64,000 nt of DNA from Bradyrhizobium sp. AZCC 1719 (GTDB lineage: Bacteria; Pseudomonadota; Alphaproteobacteria; Rhizobiales; Xanthobacteraceae). Below the pieces are notes generated by a model. That model was given only the letters and a program-made list of their open reading frames with translations, searched no databases and was not told where the DNA came from. Both the position numbers and the translations under genes were made by a program. The stretch spans positions 372,001 to 436,000 of the forward strand of contig NZ_JAZHRU010000001.1 of the NCBI RefSeq assembly GCF_036924525.1, written 5' to 3'. This document shows, piece by piece, positions 45,713 to 54,449 of the stretch. The number at the start of each line of letters is the position of its first letter. Positions within the stretch are counted from its first letter, which is position 1.

Positions 45713-46669
45713 ATGTCTGTAACTACTCTCCCATCGCGCGGCGTGGCGCTCCGGCAACCGGGCTGGATCGCGCGCCTGTTCGACTACAAGCCGTTCCTGA
45801 TCGTGATGTGCCTTGCGCCGGCGATCGGGCTGTTGACGGTGTTCCTCACCTACCCGCTCGGCCTCGGCGTCTGGCTCGCCTTCACCGACACCACGATCGG
45901 CCAGCGCGGCATCTTCATTGGCCTGGAGAATTTCCAGTATCTGTGGACCGATCCCTTGTGGTGGGGCGCGGTGTTCTACAGTGTGTTCTACACGGCGATC
46001 GCGACCTTCGGGAAATTCGCGCTCGGCTTCTGGTTGGCGCTCCTGCTCAACAACCACTTCCCGCTCAAGAGCCTGTTGCGCGCCATCGTGCTGTTGCCGT
46101 GGATCGTGCCGACGGTGCTGTCGGCGCTGGCGTTCTGGTGGATCTACGATCCGCAGTTCTCGATCATCTCCTATCTCTTGGTCGACGTGCTGCATATCCG
46201 CTCGACCAACATCGACTTCCTCGGCACGCCGTGGCCGGCGCGCTTCTCGCTGATCGCAGCCAACATCTGGCGCGGCATTCCGTTCGTGGCGATCTCGCTG
46301 CTGGCGGGGCTGCAGACCATCTCACCCTCGCTCTATGAAGCTGCGATGCTGGACGGCGCCACCGCCTGGCAGCGCTTCCGCTACATCACCTTGCCGATGA
46401 TGATGCCGATTCTGGCGATCGTGATGACGTTCTCGATCATCTTCACTTTTACCGACTTCCAGCTCGTCTATGCCATCACCCGCGGCGGTCCGGTCAATTC
46501 CACGCACCTGCTGGCGACGCTGGCGTTCCAGCGCGGCATCGCCGGCGGCGAGCTTGGCGAGGGTGCAGCGATCGCGGTCTCGATGATCCCGTTCCTCGTG
46601 TTCGCGACGTTGTTCAGCTACTTCGGCCTGGCGCGTCGCAAATGGCAGCAGGGAGAAGCCAATGACTGA
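45713..46669 (+). CDS. Carbohydrate ABC transporter permease, MalF/UgpA type
   Basis: A 318-residue permease with six membrane spans: FLIVMCLAPAIGLLTVFLTYPLGLGVWLAF at the start and the EAA loop SLYEAAMLDGATAWQRFRYITLPMMMPI. That loop binds the ATPase. It starts 16 bp after the palindromic repeat with only a weak ribosome site (GGTGGAC). It overlaps the next permease gene by eight bases. Confidence 0.92.
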   Translation: MSVTTLPSRGVALRQPGWIARLFDYKPFLIVMCLAPAIGLLTVFLTYPLGLGVWLAFTDTTIGQRGIFIGLENFQYLWTDPLWWGAVFYSVFYTAIATFGKFALGFWLALLLNNHFPLKSLLRAIVLLPWIVPTVLSALAFWWIYDPQFSIISYLLVDVLHIRSTNIDFLGTPWPARFSLIAANIWRGIPFVAISLLAGLQTISPSLYEAAMLDGATAWQRFRYITLPMMMPILAIVMTFSIIFTFTDFQLVYAITRGGPVNSTHLLATLAFQRGIAGGELGEGAAIAVSMIPFLVFATLFSYFGLARRKWQQGEAND

Positions 46670-47561
46670 CGCAGCTGCCCAACAATCCACCAACGCCGCC
46701 AGCGCCACGCCAGACACCATGGCGTGGGATTCCCGCGCGCGGCGGGTGATGATGATCTATCTGCCGCTGGCCTGCTTCGTGCTGATCCTGCTGTTCCCGT
46801 TCTACTGGATGGCGATCACCTCGTTCAAGCCGAACGCGGAGCTTCTGAACTACAAGCAGCACAATCCGTTCTGGATTTCCTCGCCGACGCTGGCGCACAT
46901 CAAGCATCTCTTGTTCGACACCGCCTATCCGACCTGGCTCAAGACCACGATGTTCGTGGCGATCGGCTCCACCTTCCTGTCGCTGTTCGCTTCGACGCTC
47001 GCAGCTTACGCGATCGAGCGCTTGCGCTTCCGCGGCAGCCCCTATGTGGGCTTGGGTATCTATCTCGCTTATCTGGTGCCGCCCTCGATCCTGTTCATTC
47101 CGTTAGCCACCGTGATCGTGCAGTTTGGCCTGTTCGATTCACCGATGGCGCTGATCCTGGTATATCCGACCTTCCTGGTGCCGTTCTGCACCTGGCTATT
47201 GATCGGCTATTTCAAGTCGATTCCTTATGAGCTCGAGGAATGCGCACTGGTCGATGGCGCCACACGGCTGCAAATCCTGCGGCGGATCACGCTGCCGCTC
47301 GCGGTGCCCGGCCTGATCTCGGCCGGCATCTTCTCTTTCACGCTGTCGTGGAACGAGTTCATCTACGCGCTCGCCTTCATCCAGAGCGGCGCCAACAAGA
47401 CGGTGCCGGTCGCGATCCTGACCGAGCTCGTCACCGGTGACGTCTACCAGTGGGGCGCGTTGATGGCAGGCTCGCTGCTCGGCTCGCTGCCGGTCGCGCT
47501 GTTTTATTCGCTGTTCGTGGATTATTACGTGTCGTCGCTGACCGGCGCGGTGAAGGAGTAG
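46662..47561 (+). CDS. Carbohydrate ABC transporter permease, MalG/UgpE type
   Basis: A 299-residue permease with an N-terminal hydrophilic stretch, then spans such as VMMIYLPLACFVLILLFPFYWMAITSFKPNAEL. The EAA loop is YELEECALVDGATRLQILRRITLPLAVPGL. With its neighbour it forms the membrane channel of a sugar importer. No ATP-binding gene follows; the next gene is the convergent tonB, whose end directly abuts this stop codon. Confidence 0.92.
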   Translation: MTDAAAQQSTNAASATPDTMAWDSRARRVMMIYLPLACFVLILLFPFYWMAITSFKPNAELLNYKQHNPFWISSPTLAHIKHLLFDTAYPTWLKTTMFVAIGSTFLSLFASTLAAYAIERLRFRGSPYVGLGIYLAYLVPPSILFIPLATVIVQFGLFDSPMALILVYPTFLVPFCTWLLIGYFKSIPYELEECALVDGATRLQILRRITLPLAVPGLISAGIFSFTLSWNEFIYALAFIQSGANKTVPVAILTELVTGDVYQWGALMAGSLLGSLPVALFYSLFVDYYVSSLTGAVKE

Positions 47562-48395
47562 CTAGCGAAGCCCAAACGACACCGGCATGGTGAAGCTCAT
47601 CGAAGCCTGCTTCATGTCGGGCGGAAACGGCGGGAATGGTTGCGCCCGACGAAGCGTCGCCAGACTCTCCGCATCGAGCGCCGCATGGCCGGTTGATCCG
47701 ACCAGTTTGCTCGCCATCACCTGACCGCTGCGACTCAGGGTGAAATTCACCCGGCCAACGCCCTGTTTGCCGGCGGCCTTGGCCTCCGGCGGATATTGCT
47801 TGAAGCGACGCAGGTGGGCGAGGACGAGTTGGTTGTAGGAAGCAATGGCCGCCGCTGACGCGCCAGAGCTGACCGCCGACGCAGCCGGTGCCTGACGCTC
47901 AGCCCGAGGGGAAGCCGTTGTGCGCGGCGCGGGCGGAGCCTCCGTCGGCTTCTTTGCCTCCGCACGCACTACCTTTGGCTTTACCGGAGCTGGCTTTTTC
48001 TCGGGCTCGACCTTGGCGGGCTCGGGCTTCGGCGGGGTAGGCTCGGCCTTCTGCTCCGGCGGGGCGACGACCTCCGGTTTCTCCTGTGGAGGTGTCGGCG
48101 CAATCTGCTCCGGCACGACCTCCTGCTGCGCCGCCTCGGGCGGCGGCGAGGCGTCGGCCTGCTGCATCACCGGTCCCGGCGCGAGGTCCATCGGTGTCGG
48201 CTGCGGCGCGGAAGAGACTGGCGCCATGTCGACCATGATCGCCGGCGTCGAGACGCCAGGCGTGGGCCGCTGCGTGGTCCAATTTATCGCAACGGCGACC
48301 AGCGCGGCATGCGCCGCCACGATCGCAAACGCCGATGCGCCCCAGCGCCGGACGGCGACCTGGTCGGAGACATCGTGGAGCGCGAACGCGTTCAT
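47562..48395 (-). CDS. tonB: TonB energy-transducing protein of the heme locus
   Basis: A 277-residue protein: a single N-terminal span (FAIVAAHAALVAVAI), a long Pro/Lys/Glu-rich linker (EKPEVVAPPEQKAEPTPPKPEP) that crosses the periplasm, and a C-terminal TonB domain (YPPEAKAAGKQGVGRVNFTLSRSGQVM, then PFPPFPPDM). It passes proton-motive force from ExbBD to the outer-membrane receptor HmuR. It lies 4 bp after exbD, at the end of the minus-strand heme operon. Confidence 0.93.
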   Translation of the reverse strand: MNAFALHDVSDQVAVRRWGASAFAIVAAHAALVAVAINWTTQRPTPGVSTPAIMVDMAPVSSAPQPTPMDLAPGPVMQQADASPPPEAAQQEVVPEQIAPTPPQEKPEVVAPPEQKAEPTPPKPEPAKVEPEKKPAPVKPKVVRAEAKKPTEAPPAPRTTASPRAERQAPAASAVSSGASAAAIASYNQLVLAHLRRFKQYPPEAKAAGKQGVGRVNFTLSRSGQVMASKLVGSTGHAALDAESLATLRRAQPFPPFPPDMKQASMSFTMPVSFGLR

Positions 48396-48399
48396 GGCC

Positions 48400-48840
48400 T
48401 TAGCTTCGGCCGTCGAGGCCGACCAGCGCGATCTTGAGATAGCCGGCGTTGCGCAGAAGGTTCATCACCTCCATCAGGTCGCCATAGCTGACCGCCTTGT
48501 CGGCGCGCAGAAAGATACGCTCGTCCTTTTTCCCCTGCGTGGCGCTATCGAGCGTAGAGGTCAGCGCATCGCGCGCGATCACGTCCTCGCCGACCGCAAC
48601 CGACAGGTCCGGCTTCACGGTGACGAACACAGGCTTGTCCGGGCGCGGCGACGGCTCGACCGCGCTGGCCGGGAGATCGACGCCGAGATCAACGGTAGCG
48701 AGTGGCGCGGCAACCATGAAGATGATCAGCAGCACCAGCATCACGTCGATGAACGGCGTGACGTTGATCTCGTGATTCTCGACAAGATCGTCGCCGCCGC
48801 GCGCCCGTCCGCCGACAACATGTCCGAGCTTCGCGCCCAT
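48400..48840 (-). CDS. exbD: ExbD biopolymer transport protein
   Basis: A 146-residue protein with a single membrane span (NVTPFIDVMLVLLIIFMVAAP) containing the conserved Asp needed for proton flow, followed by a periplasmic domain (KPVFVTVKPDLSVAVGEDVI). It forms the proton channel with ExbB and drives TonB. It lies 3 bp after exbB. Confidence 0.94.
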   Translation of the reverse strand: MGAKLGHVVGGRARGGDDLVENHEINVTPFIDVMLVLLIIFMVAAPLATVDLGVDLPASAVEPSPRPDKPVFVTVKPDLSVAVGEDVIARDALTSTLDSATQGKKDERIFLRADKAVSYGDLMEVMNLLRNAGYLKIALVGLDGRS

Positions 48841-48843
48841 TGC

Positions 48844-49629
48844 CTACTCCGCAGCGCGCGCCAGGCGGAACGCACCGCGGTCGCCCTCGCGGCTGATCAG
48901 GAGCAGCACCAGCGCCGAGGCATCGCCGAGCAGCGCACGATGGGCTGAGATCGTGCGCGTGAGATGGTTGTAGATCACGACCGCCGGAATCGCCGCGACG
49001 AGACCGAGCGCGGTTGCGAGCAACGCCTCCGCAATACCGGGCGCGACCACGGCAAGGTTGGTGGTCTTGGCCTCGGAAATGCCGATGAACGAATTCATGA
49101 TGCCCCAGACCGTCCCGAACAGGCCGACGAACGGCGCGGTGGCGCCAATGGTGGCGAGCACGCCGGTGCCGCGCGCGATTTGCCTGGACATCGCCGCCTC
49201 GACCCGCTCCAGCCGCAGCGCGACACGCTCCTTGAGACCGTCGTCGAAATGTCCGCCGGAGAGGCTGGCTTCGCGTGCGGCGGACTGAATGATCTGCGCC
49301 ACCGCATCGTTGCCGCCGCGGGTTTCCTGCTCGGCCTTGGCCAACACCGTATCGGTTTCCAGCATGCTCAAGCGCCGTTTGGCCGTCGCGGTCTTGCGGC
49401 GGATTTCGATGGTCTTGGCCAGCCAGATCGTCCACGTCACCAGCGAGGCGAAGGCCAAGCCCACCATGACCGCCTGCACCACCACGTCCGCATTCACGAA
49501 CATGTTCCAGGGCGACAGGTTGCGCGGCAGCAGCGCAACGTCGGTGGCGGCGAGCGCCGCGCCTGGCATTCCAGCCACACCGGCAACGCCGCACCAACGG
49601 ATCATAACGTTCAGCATCGTTCGCTGCAT
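48844..49629 (-). CDS. exbB: ExbB (TolQ-type) biopolymer transport protein
   Basis: A 261-residue protein with a cleavable-looking N-terminal hydrophobic segment (GVAGVAGMPGAALAA) and three further spans. The last two hold VLATIGATAPFVGLFGTVWGIMNSF and GIAEALLATALGLVAAIPAVVIYNH, the conserved pore-lining segments. The ATG at 49629 has GGGAGA upstream; the frame is open further left, across the gap and into the shadow of hutX. It is the third gene of the heme operon. Confidence 0.93.
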   Translation of the reverse strand: MQRTMLNVMIRWCGVAGVAGMPGAALAATDVALLPRNLSPWNMFVNADVVVQAVMVGLAFASLVTWTIWLAKTIEIRRKTATAKRRLSMLETDTVLAKAEQETRGGNDAVAQIIQSAAREASLSGGHFDDGLKERVALRLERVEAAMSRQIARGTGVLATIGATAPFVGLFGTVWGIMNSFIGISEAKTTNLAVVAPGIAEALLATALGLVAAIPAVVIYNHLTRTISAHRALLGDASALVLLLISREGDRGAFRLARAAE

Positions 49630-49660
49630 GATCGTCTCCCGGGCTGACAATGCGGATCGG

Positions 49661-50176
49661 TTACGCCGCGCGGGCGGGCGCGATCCTTTCCGCCAACGCA
49701 TGAAAGCGCTGCAACTGGTCGCCGCGCAGCGCGCGCTGCTCGTCGCGGCCGACGAACACCTTGAACATGATGCCGCCGTCGACATTGACGAATGCAATGA
49801 AGGCCGACGACTTGCCCATGAAGGGCCGCTCGACAAAAGCGATGGCTCCGCAGCGCTCGTGCCGGAGATGGCCGTGCAGCCCCTTCGGCTGCATCAGGTT
49901 GAAGTAGCCGCGGCCGATCTCGCCGGCGGGGATGGCGCCGGTAAACTCGAAGATCGCATCGTCGGTGTGGACGATCAGCGTCACCTCGCCCCATTGCGCG
50001 ACGTCGGCCATCGCGGCGGCGAATTCGTCGCCGGGGCCGATGCGCACCATCGTGTCGGGCAGCGCTTCGAGCACGGCGCGCGGCGTGACCTTGCGCTCCC
50101 GCGCGACGTCCTCGATCACCGCACCCGGATTCTCCGCCATATAGGCCTTGAGGTCGGCAAACTCCGTGCTCAGCAT
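49661..50176 (-). CDS. hutX: HutX/ChuX-family cytosolic heme-carrier protein
   Basis: A 171-residue protein matching the HutX/HuvX group: VTPRAVLEALPDTMVRI, WGEVTLIVHTDDAIFEFTGAIPAGEIGRGYFNL and GLHGHLRHERCGAIAFVERPFMGKSSAFIAF. These proteins take heme from the importer and pass it to a heme oxygenase. It lies 13 bp after the heme oxygenase gene, in the same operon. Confidence 0.9.
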   Translation of the reverse strand: MLSTEFADLKAYMAENPGAVIEDVARERKVTPRAVLEALPDTMVRIGPGDEFAAAMADVAQWGEVTLIVHTDDAIFEFTGAIPAGEIGRGYFNLMQPKGLHGHLRHERCGAIAFVERPFMGKSSAFIAFVNVDGGIMFKVFVGRDEQRALRGDQLQRFHALAERIAPARAA

Positions 50177-50189
50177 GGCACCCTCCCCG

Positions 50190-50525
50190 TCAAGCGGCGG
50201 CGCTGGATTTGCGCTCGCTCAGGATCACCTCGAACCCTTCGAACTTGGGGTGGCCGAGATAGAGGCTTTCGCCGGTCTGATTGTCTGCGCGGGCATGCGC
50301 GCGGCGGAACTCTTCCGAACGGGTCCAGGCTTCGAAGGCCGCCTTGTCGACCCAGACCGTGTGCGACGAATACAGCGTGTGATCCTCGGCGACGGGTCCC
50401 TTCAGCAGGTGAAACTCGACGAAGCCGGCCATGTTGCTGAGATAGGACTCGCGCGTGCGCCACACCTTCTCGAAAGCCGCTTCAGAGCCAATCTTCACCT
50501 GAAACCGGTTCATCGCGATAAACAT
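50190..50525 (-). CDS. hmuQ: HmuQ-like heme-degrading monooxygenase (IsdG family)
   Basis: A 111-residue antibiotic-biosynthesis-monooxygenase-fold protein. Asn6, Trp67 and His77 fall at the positions of the catalytic triad of IsdG, in MNRF, FEAWTRSEEF and RRAHARAD. That supports heme degradation with iron release. Bradyrhizobium HmuQ is a known enzyme of this type in the heme locus. The start at 50525 has AAGGAGAT upstream. It heads the operon hmuQ-hutX-exbB-exbD-tonB, 135 bp after hmuR. Confidence 0.9.
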   Translation of the reverse strand: MFIAMNRFQVKIGSEAAFEKVWRTRESYLSNMAGFVEFHLLKGPVAEDHTLYSSHTVWVDKAAFEAWTRSEEFRRAHARADNQTGESLYLGHPKFEGFEVILSERKSSAAA

Positions 50526-50660
50526 TTGAAATCTCCTTGCTGGGTTGCTGGGGTGCGCCTGGCGTACCGTTTGAGTTGGTTGGAAACATGGATGCACCGA
50601 AGCCGCGCTGGAGCATCAGCGCGGCCCGGTGCAACTTGATCGGTTTGTCAGCCCGTCGAA

Positions 50661-53018
50661 CTAAACTCCGCCAAAGTGAATTTTCAATCCGGCTTTATAG
50701 ACCCTACCCGGTCCGGGGCTCGACCACAGCACGTCGTTCTGCGTGCTGTTGTCGGACGAACTGCGCGGAATCGCATAGGGCCGATAGTACTGGTTCAGGA
50801 GGTTGTCGATCGAGGCCGAGAAGACGATGTCCTTGGTCGCATTCCAGGTCAGGTAGAGATTGACCAGTTCATAACCGGTCGAGGGCAGATAGTTGGCGGG
50901 CACGTCGTTGTTGGCGCCGAACGAGGACCACTGCGCTGCCAGGATCAGCCTGCGATCGAGCAGCCGCACGCCACCGGTCGTGGTGATCTTGCGCGGCGTG
51001 ATGGTCGAAAGGCCGATATTGGTCGCGACGTTCTTGCCGCGGATCAGATGGCCGGCAACACCGACATACCATGAGCCAGCATCGTACACCGTCTCGGCCT
51101 CAACGCCTTCGATCCGGGCCTGCCCGATGTTCTGGTACTGGTAGAACTGGGGGAGCGTGCCGAACGGCGGCATCGCAGTAAATCCGAACGGGACGAGGTC
51201 GATGTAGTCACTGACGTCGTTACGGAAGATGTTGAACTTGCCGCGGAAACTGTCGTTGGCGGCAAAGATGCCGTCATATTTCAGGTTGACGCCCGCTTCC
51301 TTGTTCTTGCCGACCTCCGGCCGCAGGTTGGGATTGGGCAGGAAGCAGAACAGGCCGAAGTTGCCGTCCGGGCAGTTGAAACCAAACGGCGCACCGCCGT
51401 TCGCATGGGAGCCGTTGATCAGCGTTTCCGTGATCGCGGGCGCGCGATAGCCTTCGGCATAGCTGACATAGGGCGTAAAACCCGCCACCGGCGTCACGCC
51501 GATGGTGATCTTCGGCGAGAAGCGGTCGCCGCCGCCGCCGGTCGCCACCGTCGCCGAATGAAGGTCATAGCGGTCGTACCGGATCGCACTGATGATTTCG
51601 AGCCAGGTCGAGTAGTTCTGCTTCAGTTGCGCGAAACCGCCGGAGACGGTCCGCAGGCCGCTGGGCGTGGTGATGTTCGAATTGCCCCGGCTGTCGCTCG
51701 TTCTCACATCGTCCTGAAACGCGTCGAACCCGACCGTGAATGCGTTGCGCCAGTCGCCGACATTGAAGCGCGTGGTGTTGTTGACGTCGATGCCTAGAGT
51801 ATCGAGCACATAGCCGCGCCTGTCGCCCACGCAGCCCGAAATGTTGTTGCCAGGATTGGCGAGCGAACAAACGCCGCCGCCGCTTGTGATGCGGTTGTTG
51901 TAGGTCTTGATCTGGTCGTTGTCGGTCCGATTGCCGTAGACCGTTGCGTTCCAGTCGAACCACATATCATCGGGCTTCGAGTACTTCCAGGTGATGGTGC
52001 CCGTGTAGTTCTTGGCGTCCGATGCATAGACGGAGGAGCCGGCAATCGCCGCCGCGGGCGTTGCGGTCGTCGTCGGGCCGCGGTTGAACTGTCCGATGCT
52101 GTATTTGTAATCCTGGAAAATGCCGCCGAGCTTGATCTCGTGGCCGTCGGCCGGCCGCACCGTGAGCTTCATCAGGCCGGCCGCGATCTCGTTGCCGGTG
52201 TTGCCGATCTCGGTGCCGTTGCCGTCTTTGTAGTTGCCTTGCGTGCGGTAGACCGCGCCGCCGAAGACGTCGACGTTGGGATCCGCGCGCACGCCACCGA
52301 AGATCGAGCCGAGGCCGCGAGCACTGTTGGTACCGCCAGAGCCGGTCATGTCGACGCCCCAGCGCTCGCCCGGACGCACGACGTCGTCGATGTCCTTGGT
52401 GCGGAACGAGACCACACCGCCGATCGCGCCGGAGCCGTAGATGTTGGCAGTTGGCCCGCGCACCACGTCGACGCCGCCGACGAGCTCCGGATCGAGGAAG
52501 AACGAGCCGTTGGCGTTGTGGCCGGTACGCTGGTAGTTCTGCCGCGCACCATCGACGACGACGGCAACGCGGCCGAAATCCTGCAGGCCGCGGATGTTGA
52601 TGACGGTCGAGGGATCGTCGCCGCGCTCCTGGAACGAGACGCCGGGCACATTGTAGAAGATGTCGGACAATCGGTTCGGCTGCAGGCCCTGAATCTGCTC
52701 GAGCGTCACCACGCTGACCGGCGCCAGCGCGTCGATGGCGCGCTCCTCGGTCTTCGACGCCACGACCGTGAGGGTATCGAGCGATTGCACCGGGCCGGTC
52801 CCAATCTGCGCGCGCGCGTTCATTACAGGCGCAGCGGCCTGCTGGTCCGCTTGCGGCTTCGCCGGCTTGCGCCGCGCTTGCTTCTTCTGCTCAGGCGAAG
52901 ACGTAGCGGCCTGCGTACCCGCCGTCTGCGCGTTGCCGGCTTCCCCGACCAGCAATGCAATTGAAAACACCGACGCGCCCAACAAGAAGGCACGCGAAAT
53001 CCTAGCCCCGTCAGCCAT
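50661..53018 (-). CDS. hmuR: HmuR TonB-dependent heme receptor
   Basis: A 785-residue outer-membrane receptor. A signal peptide (AFLLGASVFSIALLVGEAGNA) and a basic linker lead to a plug domain (NRLSDIFYNVPGVSFQERGDDPSTVINIRGLQDFGRVAVVVDGAR) and a 22-strand barrel ending in aromatic-poor HFGGV. The heme-receptor motifs appear as YRAP and NPNL with an intervening His (NGSH). It brings heme across the outer membrane using TonB-ExbBD. The ATG at 53018 is chosen for the signal peptide; the frame is open to 53129. It is divergent from hmuP. Confidence 0.93.
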   Translation of the reverse strand: MADGARISRAFLLGASVFSIALLVGEAGNAQTAGTQAATSSPEQKKQARRKPAKPQADQQAAAPVMNARAQIGTGPVQSLDTLTVVASKTEERAIDALAPVSVVTLEQIQGLQPNRLSDIFYNVPGVSFQERGDDPSTVINIRGLQDFGRVAVVVDGARQNYQRTGHNANGSFFLDPELVGGVDVVRGPTANIYGSGAIGGVVSFRTKDIDDVVRPGERWGVDMTGSGGTNSARGLGSIFGGVRADPNVDVFGGAVYRTQGNYKDGNGTEIGNTGNEIAAGLMKLTVRPADGHEIKLGGIFQDYKYSIGQFNRGPTTTATPAAAIAGSSVYASDAKNYTGTITWKYSKPDDMWFDWNATVYGNRTDNDQIKTYNNRITSGGGVCSLANPGNNISGCVGDRRGYVLDTLGIDVNNTTRFNVGDWRNAFTVGFDAFQDDVRTSDSRGNSNITTPSGLRTVSGGFAQLKQNYSTWLEIISAIRYDRYDLHSATVATGGGGDRFSPKITIGVTPVAGFTPYVSYAEGYRAPAITETLINGSHANGGAPFGFNCPDGNFGLFCFLPNPNLRPEVGKNKEAGVNLKYDGIFAANDSFRGKFNIFRNDVSDYIDLVPFGFTAMPPFGTLPQFYQYQNIGQARIEGVEAETVYDAGSWYVGVAGHLIRGKNVATNIGLSTITPRKITTTGGVRLLDRRLILAAQWSSFGANNDVPANYLPSTGYELVNLYLTWNATKDIVFSASIDNLLNQYYRPYAIPRSSSDNSTQNDVLWSSPGPGRVYKAGLKIHFGGV

Positions 53019-53173
53019 ACAACCCCAGCCCCGATATCTGTTCTTGGCTGGCGGGCGCTGCGCGTAACTTGCGAGCTGCTTGCTGGCTGCCACATTCAGG
53101 ATGCAGGCATTGTGCCAGCATCGCATCATGCTTGGTTACGTGGCGGTTTCCGGGCGGTCAAGAACCGCATTCG

Positions 53174-53198
53174 GCACTTTATATCAATTGTAAAGTGC
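53174..53198. promoter_or_regulatory. Perfect 8-bp inverted repeat in the hmuR-hmuP divergent region
   Basis: GCACTTTA (53174-53181) and TAAAGTGC (53191-53198) are separated by nine bases. It is the strongest symmetry in the divergent promoter region between the receptor gene and hmuP, 75 bp before the hmuP ATG. In Bradyrhizobium this region is controlled by Irr with HmuP; this repeat could be part of that control, but I do not claim it is the Irr element. Confidence 0.55.
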
Positions 53199-53272
53199 GG
53201 CGGTTGGATTGCGGCCCCGCCCAACTATACAAGCGTAGATCGATTGAATTTTTCGGGGCACCAAAGCGCAAA

Positions 53273-53479
53273 ATGTCCGCGACAACAGGAGACAAGCTCG
53301 GAGCCGCCCGGACGCAAGCCGGCAATCCCGCTCCCGCAGCAAGATCCCTTGCCATCAGCGGCAACCGGATCGACAGCCGCGAACTGTTCGCCACCGAGCG
53401 CGAAATCATCATCGCGCATGGCGAGGAGCATTACCGTCTGCGGCTGACGTCGCAGAACAAGCTGATCCTGACGAAGTGA
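53273..53479 (+). CDS. hmuP: HmuP/HemP hemin uptake protein
   Basis: A 68-residue HemP-family protein. The C-terminal domain reads ISGNRIDSRELFATEREIIIAHGEEHYRLRLTSQNKLILTK, of which the LTSQNKLILTK end is a strong family mark. In Bradyrhizobium HmuP is a coactivator of Irr-dependent heme genes. It begins the rightward unit hmuP-hmuTUV and is divergent from hmuR. The ATG at 53273 gives the usual length; upstream open frame is promoter DNA. Confidence 0.93.
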   Translation: MSATTGDKLGAARTQAGNPAPAARSLAISGNRIDSRELFATEREIIIAHGEEHYRLRLTSQNKLILTK

Positions 53480-53498
53480 CCGACCTGGTGAACCGGAA

Positions 53499-54449
53499 AT
53501 GACAGTTTGTCGCACGCTCGCAGTGTCGGCCGCCGCGGGCTGCTTCCTGCTCGGCGGCGTCGCGCTCGCTGCGGGCGTTACGGTGCATGATGCCCGTAAT
53601 CGCGACGTCACGATCGCAGACCCCGCGCGGATCGTCTCGATCGGCGGCGCGATCACGGAAATTCTCTATGCGCTCGGTTTCGAGGACCGTCTCGTCGGCG
53701 TCGACTCGACCAGCCTCTATCCGGCCGCGGCGCGCGAGAAACCCGATGTCGGCTACATGCGCCAGCTTTCGGCCGAGGGCGTGCTCGGGCTCAACCCCTC
53801 CCTGGTGCTGGCGGCGCAAGGGTCCGGGCCGAAGGAAACCATCGACGTCCTGGAGGCCGCCAAGGTGCCGCTGGTGCTGGTGCCGGACACGTTCTCGGAA
53901 GCAGGCCTGCTCGACAAGATTAAGCTGGTTGGCCACGCCATGGACGCGGACAAGCGGGCCGAATGCCTGACCGCGGCGGTGTCGGACGATCTGGCGCAAC
54001 TGCGCGAGCTGCGCGCCAAGGTAACGAAGCCAGTGCGCGTGATGTTCGTGATGTCGCTGTTGAACGGCCGGGCGATGGCCGCCGGAAAGAACACCGCGGC
54101 GAACGAGATCATCGCGCTGGCCGGCGGCGTCAACGCCATTCACGGCTATGACGGCTACAAGATCATCAATGACGAGGCGATCGTCGCGGCGAAGCCCGAC
54201 GTAGTGCTCTCGATCCAGCGCGGCAAGGATTCGGTGGTCGCGGAGACGGTGTATCTTCATCCGGCCTTCGCGCTGACCCCCGTTGCGGCCAACAAGGCCT
54301 TCATCTCGATGGAAGGCCTTTATCTGCTCGGCTTCGGGCCGCGCACGGCGGCCGCCGCCCGCGACCTCTCGATCAAGCTCTATCCGGCGCTGGCGCCGCA
54401 GGCCGAGAAATTCAAGCCTGCGGCACTCAACGCCGACTGCCGGAAATGA
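53499..54449 (+). CDS. hmuT: HmuT heme ABC transporter substrate-binding protein
   Basis: A 316-residue class III periplasmic binding protein with signal peptide (TLAVSAAAGCFLLGGVALAAG). RIVSIGGAITEILYALGFEDRLVGVDSTSLYP and GYMRQLSAEGVLGLNPSLVLA are typical of HmuT/HemT/ShuT, and YLLGFGPRTAAAARDL lies near the end. It carries heme from HmuR to HmuUV. It starts 19 bp after hmuP and overlaps hmuU by four bases. Confidence 0.94.
   Translation: MTVCRTLAVSAAAGCFLLGGVALAAGVTVHDARNRDVTIADPARIVSIGGAITEILYALGFEDRLVGVDSTSLYPAAAREKPDVGYMRQLSAEGVLGLNPSLVLAAQGSGPKETIDVLEAAKVPLVLVPDTFSEAGLLDKIKLVGHAMDADKRAECLTAAVSDDLAQLRELRAKVTKPVRVMFVMSLLNGRAMAAGKNTAANEIIALAGGVNAIHGYDGYKIINDEAIVAAKPDVVLSIQRGKDSVVAETVYLHPAFALTPVAANKAFISMEGLYLLGFGPRTAAAARDLSIKLYPALAPQAEKFKPAALNADCRK

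Noticed and set aside
53174..53198. Calling the hmuR-hmuP inverted repeat an Irr iron control element
   Set aside because: The sequence does not clearly match an Irr consensus that I can recall reliably, so only a candidate regulatory repeat is claimed.
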